This document shows positions 1 through 11,350 of a stretch of DNA of 64,000 nucleotides, one piece after another. The position numbers were made by a program, and so were the translations under genes. The stretch comes from Okapia johnstoni (Eukaryota > Chordata > Mammalia > Artiodactyla > Giraffidae). The stretch lies in the NCBI GenBank assembly GCA_024291935.2, contig CM044313.1:82645001-82709000 (forward strand), written 5' to 3'. Numbering within the stretch: position 1 is the stretch's first letter; the number at the start of each line of letters is the position of its first letter. The notes beneath the pieces were generated by a model that saw nothing but the letters and a program-made list of their open reading frames with translations, searched no databases and was not told the origin of the DNA.

Positions 1-510
1 TAATCAAATCTGATTAATTAACCCTATTAATTAACAGGAGTGGTTGTGGAAACCTATTTACAGTCAGTCGGTCAGAAACGCAGGTGAAACTTGGACTCCT
101 GACTGGCATCTGAAGCGTGGGTAGTGGGGGGCGGGGGCCAATCTTAGTGGACTGAGCCCTTGTGAGATCTGACGCCACCTCCAGGGAGACAGCATCAGAA
201 CGGCATTGAATTGGAGGCCATCCAGCTGGTGGTACCCCACCATACATACACTGTTGGTGACCCAGAAGTGAAGAAGTGTTCAGAAACTACTCCGTATAAT
301 GTAGTTGAAAGCAACAGAGCTTTTCTTTACAAGGAGGACAGAGTAACAAAAGAGGAAACCCTAGGTGTATAGGAACTCAGGGTTAGCTGGAACGAGTGTT
401 GCTGGAATTTGGCTGATTCAGAAAAGCTACCTCCAAGGCAGCTGACCAAGCCTAGATTCTCTCCAGTAGACGTGGACAGGTTTGTCCCAAAGTAATACAT
501 TGCGAGGACC
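1..510. other. Unassigned non-coding sequence
   Basis: AT-rich start, then mixed sequence. No repeat family, exon or motif recognised; presumed PDZD2 intron. Confidence 0.4.
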
Positions 511-752
511 GAAGCTCCAATACTCTGGCCACCTGATGCGAAGAGCCAGCTCGCTGGAAAAGACCCTGATGCTGGGAAACGCTGGGGGCAGAAGGAGAAG
601 AGGGTGACAGAGGACAAGATGGTTGGATAGCATAACTGACTCAGTGGACATGAGTTTGAGCAAACTCGGGGAGATGGTGAAGGACAGAGAAGCCTGGCGT
701 TCTGCAGTCCATGGGGTCACAAAGAGTTGAAAAAGACTCAACAACGACAACA
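511..752 (+). mobile_element. BovB LINE 3' end fragment
   Basis: Matches the terminal coding region and tail of the two larger BovB copies in this window (for example 36140-36380), ending with the TCCATGGGGTCACAAAGAGT block shared with Bov-A SINEs. Confidence 0.85.
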
Positions 753-1004
753 ATACATAGACCCAGCACTTTCAGAAGTTTGTAACAAGAAAGGTAGGGA
801 TTTGTCTCCTTCTCCTTGGTTTTTCTCAATTCAGAAAACTGACCTTTAACCCAAGCCTAGTTTTATAACTGAGGAAACAACTCAGGGAAGTTGAGAGATA
901 ACAGTTGACAAAGCACATCCTGAAAGGAGAAGCAGCAAACCCAGCTCCAGGGGCCTGGGAGCTAACTGCATGAAAGGCTTTCACATGCCCGGCATGGAGA
1001 TGAA

Positions 1005-1170
1005 CTCTTTCTGTGCATTACCTCGATCCTTATCACCAACCTAGGAGGGATCAACATACTCTATCCCCACTTTACAGTTGAGAAAACCAAGGCAGAGAAA
1101 CTAATGCTGCCCAGAGTCATTTAGCAAGAACGTGGGCCAGCTGGGTTTAGAACGGCACTCCTCCTCTGAC
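1005..1170 (-). repeat. MIR SINE
   Basis: Antisense MIR hallmarks: a CCCCACTTTACAG core, a GAGAAAACCAAGGCAGAGAAACTAA-like block, and a TTTAGAAC-type end. Confidence 0.75.
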
Positions 1171-1224
1171 AAGGTGTATTTGTAGAGTCAGAACTGAGGA
1201 GGTGATTTGCACCTCATCCGACTT

Positions 1225-1375
1225 ATGTACTTCTGGGTATGTCACTGAGCTGTGAGCCTCAGTTTTCAAATCTACAAAATGAGCATGACACAGCCTTCTG
1301 GAAATGAAATCTTTTTTGTTAAAGCTGCCAGGACAAAGCCTGACAAACAGCAGGCGCTCAATAAAGGCACCATCC
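1225..1375 (+). repeat. MIR SINE
   Basis: Sense MIR hallmarks: GAGCCTCAGTTTTCAAATCTACAAAATGAG, then CAGGCGCTCAATAAA. It lies head-to-head with the preceding MIR copy. Confidence 0.75.
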
Positions 1376-2511
1376 CCTGCATCTCCTTTCCTCATCTTCC
1401 TGAACCTAAGTCTTACAGGTGAGGTGCAGCAATTTATCAGCCTCCAGCTGATTTGCATATGGGAGAAAATGTAACACACAGAGAAATAAACACTAATTAC
1501 CGACATTCATCTTATCACATGCAGACCTAGACCAATTTACTTTGTTTCTGTTCATGAAAGAAAGGGTTCTTCTTAACCATCCTAAACCAACTTTAAGCTG
1601 TGATTTAGTGGAGCCAAAGGTTTTTGATTTTATAGGGAACACCTTTAGCACAATGGACTCACGGAAGGCCATCATCACAGGAGCAGCGCCCATCAGCAAA
1701 CGCCCTCTGCAAGCAGCTGAGCCTGACTTGGAGATCTCATCTCCCACAGACGAGGCCTGGGACTCTGGCTCCAATAACCGCAAAACTTGTAACTCACTCG
1801 CCTAACCCAACCCCAGCACCTCGTACGCCCGCATAAAATGCTGCTCCAAAGCTTAAAGTTGGTGAAGGGAGATGGCCAAGAGGGGCTGTGGGTTGGCCCA
1901 AGTATTCCCCCAGCTGTCTACACGTGGGGCCAAGGTTGGAGCCTGGGTTAGAATCCACCGTCTGCATCCTATTAGGCCCTTTTATGAGCTCAGAGCGTGA
2001 CTATCTGGTTTGCATTTGCAACACAGAGGGAAGCAATAAGGGGCAGCAGAGAGGCCGTCTAAGGGGCACCTCGTGGAGGTTAGTTTACCAGAGAGCACCT
2101 ATGAGTGGTCAGCCAGACTGACCTGGAGAGGACTGGCTGAATGAAACCCTGGGAAGAGAGTCAAGAGCCCCAAGTTCTGGCATCGTCCATACCATCTGTG
2201 CCCCAGAACAAAGCACTGAACCACTCAGCCTGAGCTTCACCTAAAAAGGATGAAACTGAATAAGATATACTCCAAGATTCCTTTTAGTTTGAAAATTCTG
2301 TAATTTCAGCTCTTGATGAACCCCCCTTTGAGAAACATTATGAACTCTGAAAATGCATTAATGCGAATACCTAGCATAATGAGACGCCTATTGGTACCTG
2401 GTCATTGTTCAGTTTACAAAAATAAATGAACCAGTGCTGATCAAGATAAACCTAAAGGGTATTAAAAAAAAAAACAGTCATAGATATATTATACCAACAT
2501 ACATACCACAT
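1376..2511. other. Unassigned intronic sequence
   Basis: Mostly unique, moderate GC, with short open frames only and a poly-A run at about 2464. No exon signature found. Confidence 0.4.
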
Positions 2512-2720
2512 GGGGCTTCCCAGGTGGCGCTAGTGGTAAAGAACCTGACTGCCAATGCAAGAGTAAGAGACGCAAGTTTGATCCCTGGGTCAGGAAGATC
2601 CTCTGGACTGGGAAATGGCAACCCTCTCCAGTATTCTTGCCTGGAAAATCTCATGGACAGAAGAGCCTAGTAGGCTATAGAGTCTATAGGACCACAAAGA
2701 GTCGAACACAAGTGAGCAAA
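2512..2720 (+). mobile_element. Bov-tA SINE
   Basis: tRNA-like head GGGGCTTCCCAGGTGGCGC, B-box region GTTTGATCCCTGGGTC, then the Bov-A body (CCAGTATTCTTGCCTGGAAA) and the AAAGAGTCGAACACA tail. Confidence 0.9.
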
Positions 2721-3540
2721 CAGATGCACACAAATATACTATATACCCACATGCACACCTGTATGTATGTTATTATCTTACTTCAGGAGTTCCCAACTGT
2801 TGTTACCACTATATGTACCAGACATTAGAAGGGACAAGGCAGGATAGAAGAGTGTACTAGACATTCTAGGGAGAAGGCAGGATAACTCAGTCCCCTGTCC
2901 TTCACCATCTAACAGAAAAGCAGAAGAGACACAAGAATAAGATGACAGCTCTTGGACAGGACAGAATATGATTCAAATTCAGATGTGCTCAAACGCAACT
3001 GGTATTTTAAAGCCAGAAATGACAATCATGATTTTATATGAGAAAGAGGTGGACATATGGATGATGTCAGTCAGGGTTCCCAGCAGAAAACCAAAGAGAC
3101 ACTCAAAAGGGTTGAACTTGAGAAACTTATATACAGGGAACATTTGCAGGAGGGTGAAGCACCTAGAAGCTGGCAACAGCTGGGAAACTAATACCACCTA
3201 CAGGTCTGAGGGGCAAGAGGAGGAAATAGAGTGAGTTGGGGTCATGAGAGCGAGCTGTCCATAAGAGTTCAGAAGAAACAAACCATTGTCAGGACCTTGG
3301 CAAGGCTGAGGGGAAAGGAGTGAGGAGGATAAATACCCCAATACTCTTTCCTCCTACCTTTTGATGCCCCCCTGCCTGTACCTGTTGGCTGAACCCAACC
3401 AGAAACAGGATAATGGAGCCTAGATGTTGTAGTTCTGGACTCTTGGTCCAAAGGAAGGCAGAAAATGAACTGAAGGAGAAAGGAGAACATGCACACACAC
3501 ACATATGCCCACACGCATAGACACTGAAGATGTATTAAAA

Positions 3541-3756
3541 GTGAAAGTGAACATGTTAGTCGCTCAGCCATATCCGACTCTGTGTGACCCCATGGACTGT
3601 AGCCTGCAGGCTCCTCTGTCTATGGGGGTTCTCCAGGCAAGAATACTGGAGTGGGTTGCCATGCCCTTCTGCAAAGGATCTTCCTGACCCAGGGATTAAA
3701 CCTGAGTCTCCTGCATTGCAGTCGGATTCTTTACCATCTGAGCTGCCACTTGTCCC
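3541..3756 (-). mobile_element. Bov-tA SINE
   Basis: Reverse complement of the Bov-tA layout: tail GTCGCTCAGCC, body TTCTCCAGGCAAGAATACTGG, head GATTCTTTACCATCTGAG. Confidence 0.9.
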
Positions 3757-3844
3757 AAATACATCTCTAACATAAAAAAAAGAATAAAGTCCAGAAAAAA
3801 AAAGATTTATCCTACCAAAGGATCTCACCACAGGATTAATCTAA

Positions 3845-3974
3845 TTTTTTAAATTTATTTTTAAAATTTTTAGCCATGCCACATGGGATCTTAGTTCCCT
3901 GACTAGGGATCGAACCTGCACCCCCTGCATTGGCAGTGCCAAGTCTCAACCATCAGACCCCCAGGGCAGTCCCC
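3845..3974 (-). mobile_element. CHR-type tRNA-derived SINE with target-site duplication
   Basis: Contains GGGATCTTAGTTCCCTGAC, GGGATCGAACCTGCACCC and a T-rich (antisense A) tail. Flanked by 8-base duplications TAATCTAA at 3837-3844 and 3975-3982. This is a cetartiodactyl SINE. Confidence 0.8.
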
Positions 3975-3982
3975 TAATCTAA

Positions 3983-4964
3983 ATTTAACCAAAGTCTTCT
4001 AACAAATCTCAGGTAAATGTATACAAACAGAAACTTTTAAAATTGCAAATAGTTTCTACAAAATGCTCATATTGACATGTGATGCGTTTGTTTACTTTTG
4101 TTTACAAGGAAGTTAAGGCATCCACTGACCAGACAAAATCGTCTAAATTTTCCTTAACCCTCTACCCTCACCCACCCCCAATTTCCCAAGATAAACTCCC
4201 AAGTTTGCACACGAAGACATTTTTCCATTTATATTTTCTATCAGTTGGCAATTAAAACAAGAATCCCAGAGGTCAGCCAAAAGTCTTAAAAAACAAATGA
4301 AAGAGTCGGATACATTATCTCTGGATTCAAAAGCGCAAAACGACATGTTATGAGAAACCACCTGGAAAACGGCACTTGGCAGGCGCCATTTCAGAGATCC
4401 GCAGTTCAAACGTCAACTCCCTGCCAACTCATACTTAACCTTTCCCAGAGACCCTCGGAGAAAGTTCTGGGAGTGTGGAGTACTGAAGTCTCTGTAACGC
4501 CATCTGCTTTTGTGCAGTTCCAGTGATGGTAATGGGAACCTGGCGCTGGGGTGAGGATCACGATTGCTCCTCAGGGTGGCAGAGGGTGGGGAGAGTAATG
4601 TGTGAAGGGACAGCAGAGGAAGAGAAGGGTTAAAAGATGTCTCATGGTCGCTTCCCCAATCAGGGACCGCATGTCTGAGATTTCTCAGGACAAACTCAGT
4701 CTCAGATATCCTAGACCATACTACTTACATGTCCAATCCTGGGGAAACAAGTTACACAAATCATGGTGCTTTAACTTGATGGGGAAATATGCTGCTACTA
4801 AAATTAATGAGTCAGTAATGACATGAAAAATCCTTGCATTTATTCACTCACAGTAACAGCCGAATCCCTATTGTATACTACAGATGGTGTAAGGGTGTTC
4901 TGGCTGTAGTGATGAATTATATAGCATGAAGCATACATGTTATATAGCACAGAATCCAACTGCC
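3983..4964. other. Unassigned intronic sequence
   Basis: AT-rich then mixed sequence without a recognised repeat or exon. Confidence 0.4.
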
Positions 4965-5150
4965 AATGTCTGAATCTCTGCTTCACTCCTAAAAAGCTGG
5001 ACAACCTTAAGCAATTTCCCTAAAATACCGTGTGCCTCACGTCATCTCCACTGTAAAACAGGAATAATAATGGTACCCTCTCCATAGGATCATTGTGAGG
5101 TTAAGTTCATAGTGTAAAGCTTGTAATAGTGCTTGGCACAATATGAAGTG
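4965..5150 (+). repeat. MIR SINE
   Basis: Order of MIR blocks: CTGGACAACCTTAAGCAATTT, AAAACAGGAATAATAATGG, GATCATTGTGAGGTTAAG, GTGCTTGGCACAATA. Confidence 0.75.
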
Positions 5151-7639
5151 CCCACCCTTACAGTCTTGGTTTGGTGAGGGATGCCGATACAAACAGGAAC
5201 AAGATGGTATAATGCTAAGGGCAATCAAAGCCTTCCTTTCAGGCTAACATGACTGGGAATGAAAGAGATCAGGAGGGCCCCCCATTCATAAAAAGAGAAG
5301 AGAGTCATTGCACTTGAGTTAAACTGGAGAAAACTAGAACAGTCCGTCTACTTTTTCCTGCATTCCACTGAGCACTTCCGGAGTTTATTGCATCTTACAG
5401 GCTTCCCCAAGTCTGGGATGCACAAAAGACAAAGGGTGGAAGACAGAGGAAATGATACCAAGTGTGCAAACAGGCCTGCCAGTCCCAACCACTGCAGGGG
5501 TGAGTGGTAACAAGCGCCTGGCTTGACACAGGCTGAAGTACATGCGGTGTCCTCGTGACCTCGCCATTTTAAGAACAGTCTTCATTTCTGTGACAGCCCC
5601 AAGAAGTTCTCTGGCTGGGATTGGCTAGCAATCTCCAAAGCAAAGGAATCCTCTTTTCCCCTCCAACTGCCTCATTGGTTATTCTTTCCTTTGAAGTTGG
5701 AAGAGAGAATAAAATTACTTTCATCTGCCTGGAAATTACCAGAACAGAGAAGAATCCTCCCTGGAATCAGAATGAGGAATTAGGCAGCTCAGATCTTCCG
5801 TAAGGTGAGCCCAGGGTGTGCTTAACTCTTTTTGGAAATGAGACAGCATGTAGATCAACATCCACCTGTGTTAGTTTGGCAGCAAATGATACCAAACCCC
5901 GATTCTAAATGTCTTCAACAAGGAGGAAATTCATCATCTCACAGGATGGGAAGCGTGGAGAAATACAGTGCTTCTTGAGGACACTCAGGGATCTGCTCTC
6001 TCCTAAGGCTGGTGGCAAGATGCCTACAGTAGTTCTAGACAGCAACGCGCCAAGAAAGCAAAAGGTTCCTTTGTTTTGTGTGTCTTTCTTTTGGTAATGA
6101 GCACACCTCCCCCAAGAAGCTCCACAAGAGACATTCCTTCACACCTCATTGCGCAGACCTGGATCACATACTCTTTCCTATACGCATCCCTGGGGTGCGG
6201 GATGGAGGTGCCACAAATGAAGTGAACGAATCATCTCACGTAACGGATGCTACCAGGTCCACGTGACCACTGAGCCTGCAACAGGCTTCTGGCCAGGACC
6301 AAAGGAAGAAATGAACATGAATGTATTTCAGGAGTTAGCGTGCTCTACGGTTGGAATTCTCACAGATAGAATTCTGGTAAGCCACAGCATCAAACCCATT
6401 CAGAAATGCTTCTGCCTGATACTCCACACATACCAAGAAGAAAAATCACTGACCTGATGGAGAAGATGCTAACATACCTGGTGTAAATGCTCAAGAACCA
6501 CTCTATTCCAGGGCCTGGACATCTTTAACAATCACTGCTGAACTGACAGTACATCGTGACCTATTAGTGTTCTGTCCCAAGGGGGCACCCACAGCAGAGA
6601 GGTGTAAAAACAGAAGAACTGAGAGGAGAAGGGAGAGTCACTTGCCAGTAAACTGTGATGGACTGAAATGAGAGAAAAATTTTTTAAACTGGGTGGGGCA
6701 GGACAGGTTCACTAAACCCATAAAGATAAAAAGAAGAAACAATGCAACAAAATTTTGGAAGCTATAAAGTGGTTAACCCACGGTAACTGACTTAGCAGAC
6801 GAAAGAAAGCTGAAACCTAGCGCAGCAGGATGGGAAGTCTGGAAGCAGAGCTCCAGGGTCTCTGGAATTTGGGACACCAGGCACTGACGGGGTCAGGGGC
6901 CCCAAAGCAGGAGAGCTGGCTGTGATCTGTGCCGGAAGCTGTCAGACCCTGGGTGTCCCCTCAGTCCTGGCTCCAAAGTGACTGCCTGCATTCTGCAACC
7001 TATTTGCTCTGCTGAATCAGAGCGACTGTGGACTCAGAGACAGTAGCTGAGAAGGGGCGCGCTTAGAAACGGGGAAATGGGAGAAGGTTCCATACCAAAT
7101 GTTGGCCTTCTGGTCTCCGTCTGAGTCTGGCTCATAGAATGCAGCAGCCACCAATTCCCCTCGGCATCGGGATTTCTCTTCGGTTTCCTTTGAGAGAAAG
7201 ACCTTCCACCCACAGGTGGGAATCCTCCAATAAAATCCCTCAGCAGGATAATCCTACAGCTGGCCGCACATGTGACTCACCTGGGGCGCTCTTCGTATCA
7301 CTACTACCTGAGCCCTAGCAAGATCCAACATCATTCAAATACCTGGGCAACTTAAATGGGAAGTTTATTGTGTGCCAGGAATTGTTCCAGGTTCTAAAAC
7401 ACTGTTCTAGGTGTTCCTTCTTGGAAAGGTGGAACTGATCCTGGGTGTCAGCCCCATCCAGGCGTGCAGACCTTCAAGTTAACTTCTCAGCAGTCAGTTC
7501 CAGGATCCTCAGACATTTGAGCCAAGCCTTTAACATGCAAAAGATTCCAAAACAAAAACTAAGAGGAAATCAGAGGGAAACAAACAGCACAGGGAGCGGA
7601 GAGACACTTCAAAGAAACTGCCACTGTGATTCTTGATGA
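5151..7639. other. Unassigned intronic sequence
   Basis: No exon or young repeat recognised. Part of 5870-6300 has the texture of an old LTR or DNA transposon, but I could not name it. Confidence 0.35.
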
Positions 7640-8480
7640 GACTTGAGGGTTGAAAAGCTTTTCATCTATGAAACAAGAACAGGGGGTTATAAAAAGAAAA
7701 TTTTGGAGATATTTAAAGAGCTCTTGGAAATAAGAAATTTGAAGACAGACATGGAAATTGAATACATGGGTTGGAAGATAAAATGAGGAAATATCCCTGG
7801 AAGTAGAACTTTTTTAAAAAAGGAGAAAACATAGGGAAAAAGTAAGAAAATTAGAGATTCAATGTATGAGGCCCCCATTTCAACTTCATATGTGTTCCAG
7901 AAGAGGACAGAAATCATTTTAAATATTCCATGCAACAGTTCAGAAATGAAGGACATGATTTTCAGATTGAGAAGGTCCGCTGAAAGCCAAGTAAATTGCT
8001 GGAAAAAAAGACACAGCAGGGTGTACTGAATGAGATTTCATTACAGAGAGAAAGGACATTACAAAGACAAGAAAATCTTTCAGAGAAGGGGAAATGATTA
8101 TATTCAAAGCATCAGGAGTTAGAATGACAAACATCTCAATGGCAATACTGAACCTGGAAGAAAAAAGCTTTCCAAATTCAGGAACAGACTTCCAACACAG
8201 AGTTCATACCCCTAGTAAACTATTAATCTAACTTGGAAGATCTCAAAAAACTTATTTCCCAGGCAGTCTTTCTCAGGAACTACTAGAAGATGTTACTAGC
8301 AAGAGAGCAGAAGCGAAGAAGGAAGATGTGGGTCTAAAAAACAGGAGATGTCACATGAAGAGCAAAATGAATCCCTGCTGTGATAAGGAATTCCAGGATG
8401 ATAGCTGTGCCTCTGGCCCTTGGCAGCAACTCCAGGGTGAAGGAGACCAGAAGGCTCGGCCAGAGGAATGAACCAGGTGG
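7640..8480 (+). repeat. Ancient L1-like (L1M/HAL1-type) internal fragment
   Basis: A-rich strand whose phrase order matches old mammalian L1 sequence: CAGGAGTTAGAATGACAAACA, then GGCAATACTGAACCTGGAAG, CTTTCTCAGGAACTACTAGA and GATGATAGCTGTGCC. No intact frame. Recognition by phrase order only. Confidence 0.5.
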
Positions 8481-9224
8481 AACTGGACACCCCTGCTATT
8501 TAGAAACATGGGCAAAGTTGAAGCTCTTGTCTCTGGGGCACAGAAGCTGAGGTTGATGAGGAATAGGTCAAATAACTGCTGTTTCTATGTACAAGCCTTC
8601 TAGAAATATATGGCTTTACAATTATGTCTATGAGTAGCTTTGATAAGGAAAGAAGGGGAGCTCAGGCAATGAATCAGATTCCAGAACGAAAACCCAGGTA
8701 GAGATCTGGAGAACCTGCTTCTCTAAGCAGCAAAGGTGAAACCTCTGAGAGACAGAGAAAGAGTTGATGCTAAAGGCAGCAAAGGCTGAGCACCTGGCAA
8801 AGCAGGTGAGACAAGACTTGATGGCCCAGGAAAACAGGCAGGAATGGGGTCACTCTCCCCCTTCAAGGAAACAATTCCTGAGTGTGACCTGCATAAGTTA
8901 CTGAGATTAGTAGGAACAGGAGTTAAAGTGAGCTGTGCGTGCCAAGCATGCAGTTGGGCAACCTACAGAATAAAGAAGGCAAGCAGAAAGGCGGTTTGGG
9001 GACACCCTGCTGCTCTTTAGGCAGGCTGTCATCCTTCCCCCATGGGTTAGAAGAGGTTGACTCTATCTCCTCAGACAATTACCCTCAGCTGCACCAGCTC
9101 ACAGAGCTGAAGGCTGAAAGGGCATGGGCAAGTCTGAAACCCTGAGTCCACACTGGTTTCTCCATCACTTTACCTGGTACAGCCTATTTCTGTTTCTTCT
9201 CTGTGTAGCACTCTCTGAGGACTC
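8481..9224. other. Unassigned intronic sequence
   Basis: Nothing recognisable beyond short open frames. Confidence 0.35.
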
Positions 9225-9249
9225 TTTTTTTTTTTTTTTTTTTTTTTTT
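9225..9249. repeat. T25 homopolymer
   Basis: Twenty-five consecutive T. It may be the antisense A-tail of an unidentified retroposon; no typical SINE body was found on either side. Confidence 0.9.
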
Positions 9250-9472
9250 AGAGCCTGGCACAGGCCTGGTTTCCTAAAGCCCACCTACCTATGGGTCCCA
9301 GTGGCAGCACAGGAGGGACAATGGGTTTGACCAGCAGCCCTGAAAGCAATTAACTGTAGGTGGGCCTTGTTAACTTTGTTAACACCTCAGTAAAAGAAGA
9401 GTGCTGTGGCCTTCTACAGGTTAGTGAGATTAACCGCCAGATTAGCATATGGTGGTAGGGAAAATCCCTTGT

Positions 9473-9652
9473 GGGGCTTTCCACGTGGCTCAGTGGTAAA
9501 GAATCCACCTGCCGATGTAGGAGACTCGGGTTCAATCCCTGGTTCAGGAAGGCAACCTACTCCAGTATTCCTGCCTGGAAAATTCTATGGACAGAGGAGC
9601 CTGGTGGGCTACAGTCCATAGGGTCGAAAAGAGTCGGACACAATTAAGCGAA
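9473..9652 (+). mobile_element. Bov-tA SINE
   Basis: Head GGGGCTTTCCACGTGGCTCAG, B-box GGGTTCAATCCCTGGTTC, Bov-A body and an AGAGTCGGACACAATTAA end. Confidence 0.92.
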
Positions 9653-10539
9653 TAAGCACAAACACAGATCCCCTTGTACCTTTTCAATTCATCTGCAAAA
9701 TCAATGTACAGTTGCAAAACAGTATAGGAATTCAAAGGCTAAAGGCTGAAAGTACTGTATTTTATGTGTATTTAAAGATACTTCTCCGTTAGAGTTTATG
9801 CCATCCCCCTTATGATATAAAACTCAGCCTGACCTATTTTTATGAAAAGCATTTACTATTTACATTCACAGAACTCTATTCTCCCAGAAGTGGTTCCCAG
9901 GGTGACAGCTATAGTTCCCTCCTCTTTACCAACCCCATCTCATCAGACAAAATTTGACTTAATTTCACTCCTAGTGTTTACAAACTGCTTACAAGAGAGT
10001 CGCAACATGACAGAAAACGTCATTCTCTTTCCCCAAAGCCCTCATCTTTAAAATCTTTGATTTGTGGATGCGACAATCAAAGCATTTTGTGAATTAGGGG
10101 TAGGGGAGTTGTCCAAGCAGGACAACTTGTTTAGTAGTTTAGGGCGAAGATCTGTCCCCAAAGGCGATTATAAGCACTTGAGGGATCATAAACAGTTCCT
10201 GCTGGCAGGAGCGGCAGCTATGCTGTACCCAGATTCATTCCCTGCTGGCCATAGCGAGAAGCAGGGGGATGAGGGCAGCGTTAACAGATGCCTGGTTGCT
10301 GGATACCCTCTCTCCCTTCCTGGACTTCAATAGCACTGCTTTTCCGCGGTGACTGTCAGGACCTTGGCTCTGGAAACCCCCGGACTTGTCCCTCGTTCCC
10401 CCCAACCCCGCCGCTCTACACACACACACATACACACACTCAGGGCGCCTCCTTCCGTCTAGTAATTGACAAACCAGGTCCTCGTCGGGTACTCCTCCCA
10501 AGGAGCACAAACCATCCGTAAACACGCAAATCCCCCAAA
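9653..10539. other. Unassigned sequence before the CpG island
   Basis: AT-rich until about 10050, then rising GC toward the island. No exon supported. Confidence 0.4.
10418..10440. repeat. Short (CA)n microsatellite
   Basis: CACACA run broken by one CATACA, at the edge of the CpG island. Confidence 0.8.
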
Positions 10540-11350
10540 TCAAAAACAAGACACCCAAGGGGGTCAGCGAGATGAGCGCCGCGGGCGTTCGTCGGCGGCG
10601 GGTGTTTCTCGGAGGAGGCTGGGGCTCAATTTCCACATCCCCGCAGGCAGCCTCAGTCGGCACCCCAAAGCCGGATCGGATAAGGGACGCCTGAGGTTTT
10701 TGCGAGCTAAAGCAGATTCCTACCTCCAGTTCTGAAGTCACCTTCGGGGGTGGGGGTCTCCTCTCGGCTTCTTCGGCGGAGGCTTGGTCAGCAGCAGCCG
10801 GCCCCGAGTAATCCTCGCTCCCGGGCGGGGCTCGCACGCCCCGGGGCGAGCCGGAGCCTAATCACCTGCTGGGCGCGGGCGGGGCGGGGCGGGGCCGCTC
10901 AGCGCGCGCGCCCCGCCCGGGAAGCTGGCCCCCTGCGCGCCTGCCGACGGCCCTTCCGGAGCACGGTTGCTGCGGGGAGCCCTGAGCGTCCCGTCCGAGC
11001 GCGGCAGGTCTGCGGGAGGACTCCCTTCCGCCAGCCCGGCTTGGGAGGTTTTGAAAAAGACTGTACTGGAATCCCGGCTCGCCTCGTCACTCCCCTGGCT
11101 CACTTGTCAAAACTCCACGGCATTCCAGAACCCCTTCCCCGGTCACTCCCCCCAGCCCCACCCCCTTCGCAGTCGGAAAAGGAAACCGCCCCGGGGAGAT
11201 TTCGGGGAGTTTGGGGTTTCTGATGCAGACACCTTTTGTGTCTGTCAACTTGCTCCGGAGCTTCCAGCGGTAACTGGGAGCAGGTCTGAGGAGAAAAACG
11301 CCCCACCCAGATAACCCTCGCCCGGTCAAAAGCTCTAGCTCCCCGACATC
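10540..11350. promoter_or_regulatory. CpG island with GC-box cluster, candidate internal promoter
   Basis: CpG dinucleotides are dense here and scarce elsewhere in the window. Tandem GGGGCGG units at 10877-10896 are overlapping Sp1-type GC boxes, and there is no TATA box nearby. Long open frames on both strands are by-products of GC richness: those I checked start only at GTG. On the minus strand (PDZD2 sense) a fair donor, CTGGAG|GTAGGA, sits at 10724/10723 about 150 bases from the GC boxes, which would suit a non-coding first exon. The island lies about 42 kb inside the intron after the first coding exon. It could be an alternative PDZD2 promoter, an antisense or lncRNA promoter, or an untranscribed intragenic island. 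Confidence 0.75.

Noticed and set aside
10235..10837. 200-residue minus-strand open frame in the CpG island
   Set aside because: Its start is GTG with no ATG and an in-frame TGA upstream. It has no recognised domain, and GC-rich DNA yields long frames by chance. Only the possible splice donor inside it is kept.
10750..11223. 157-residue plus-strand open frame in the CpG island
   Set aside because: Begins at GTG, is arginine/proline-rich low complexity, and overlaps other frames in the same GC-rich block.
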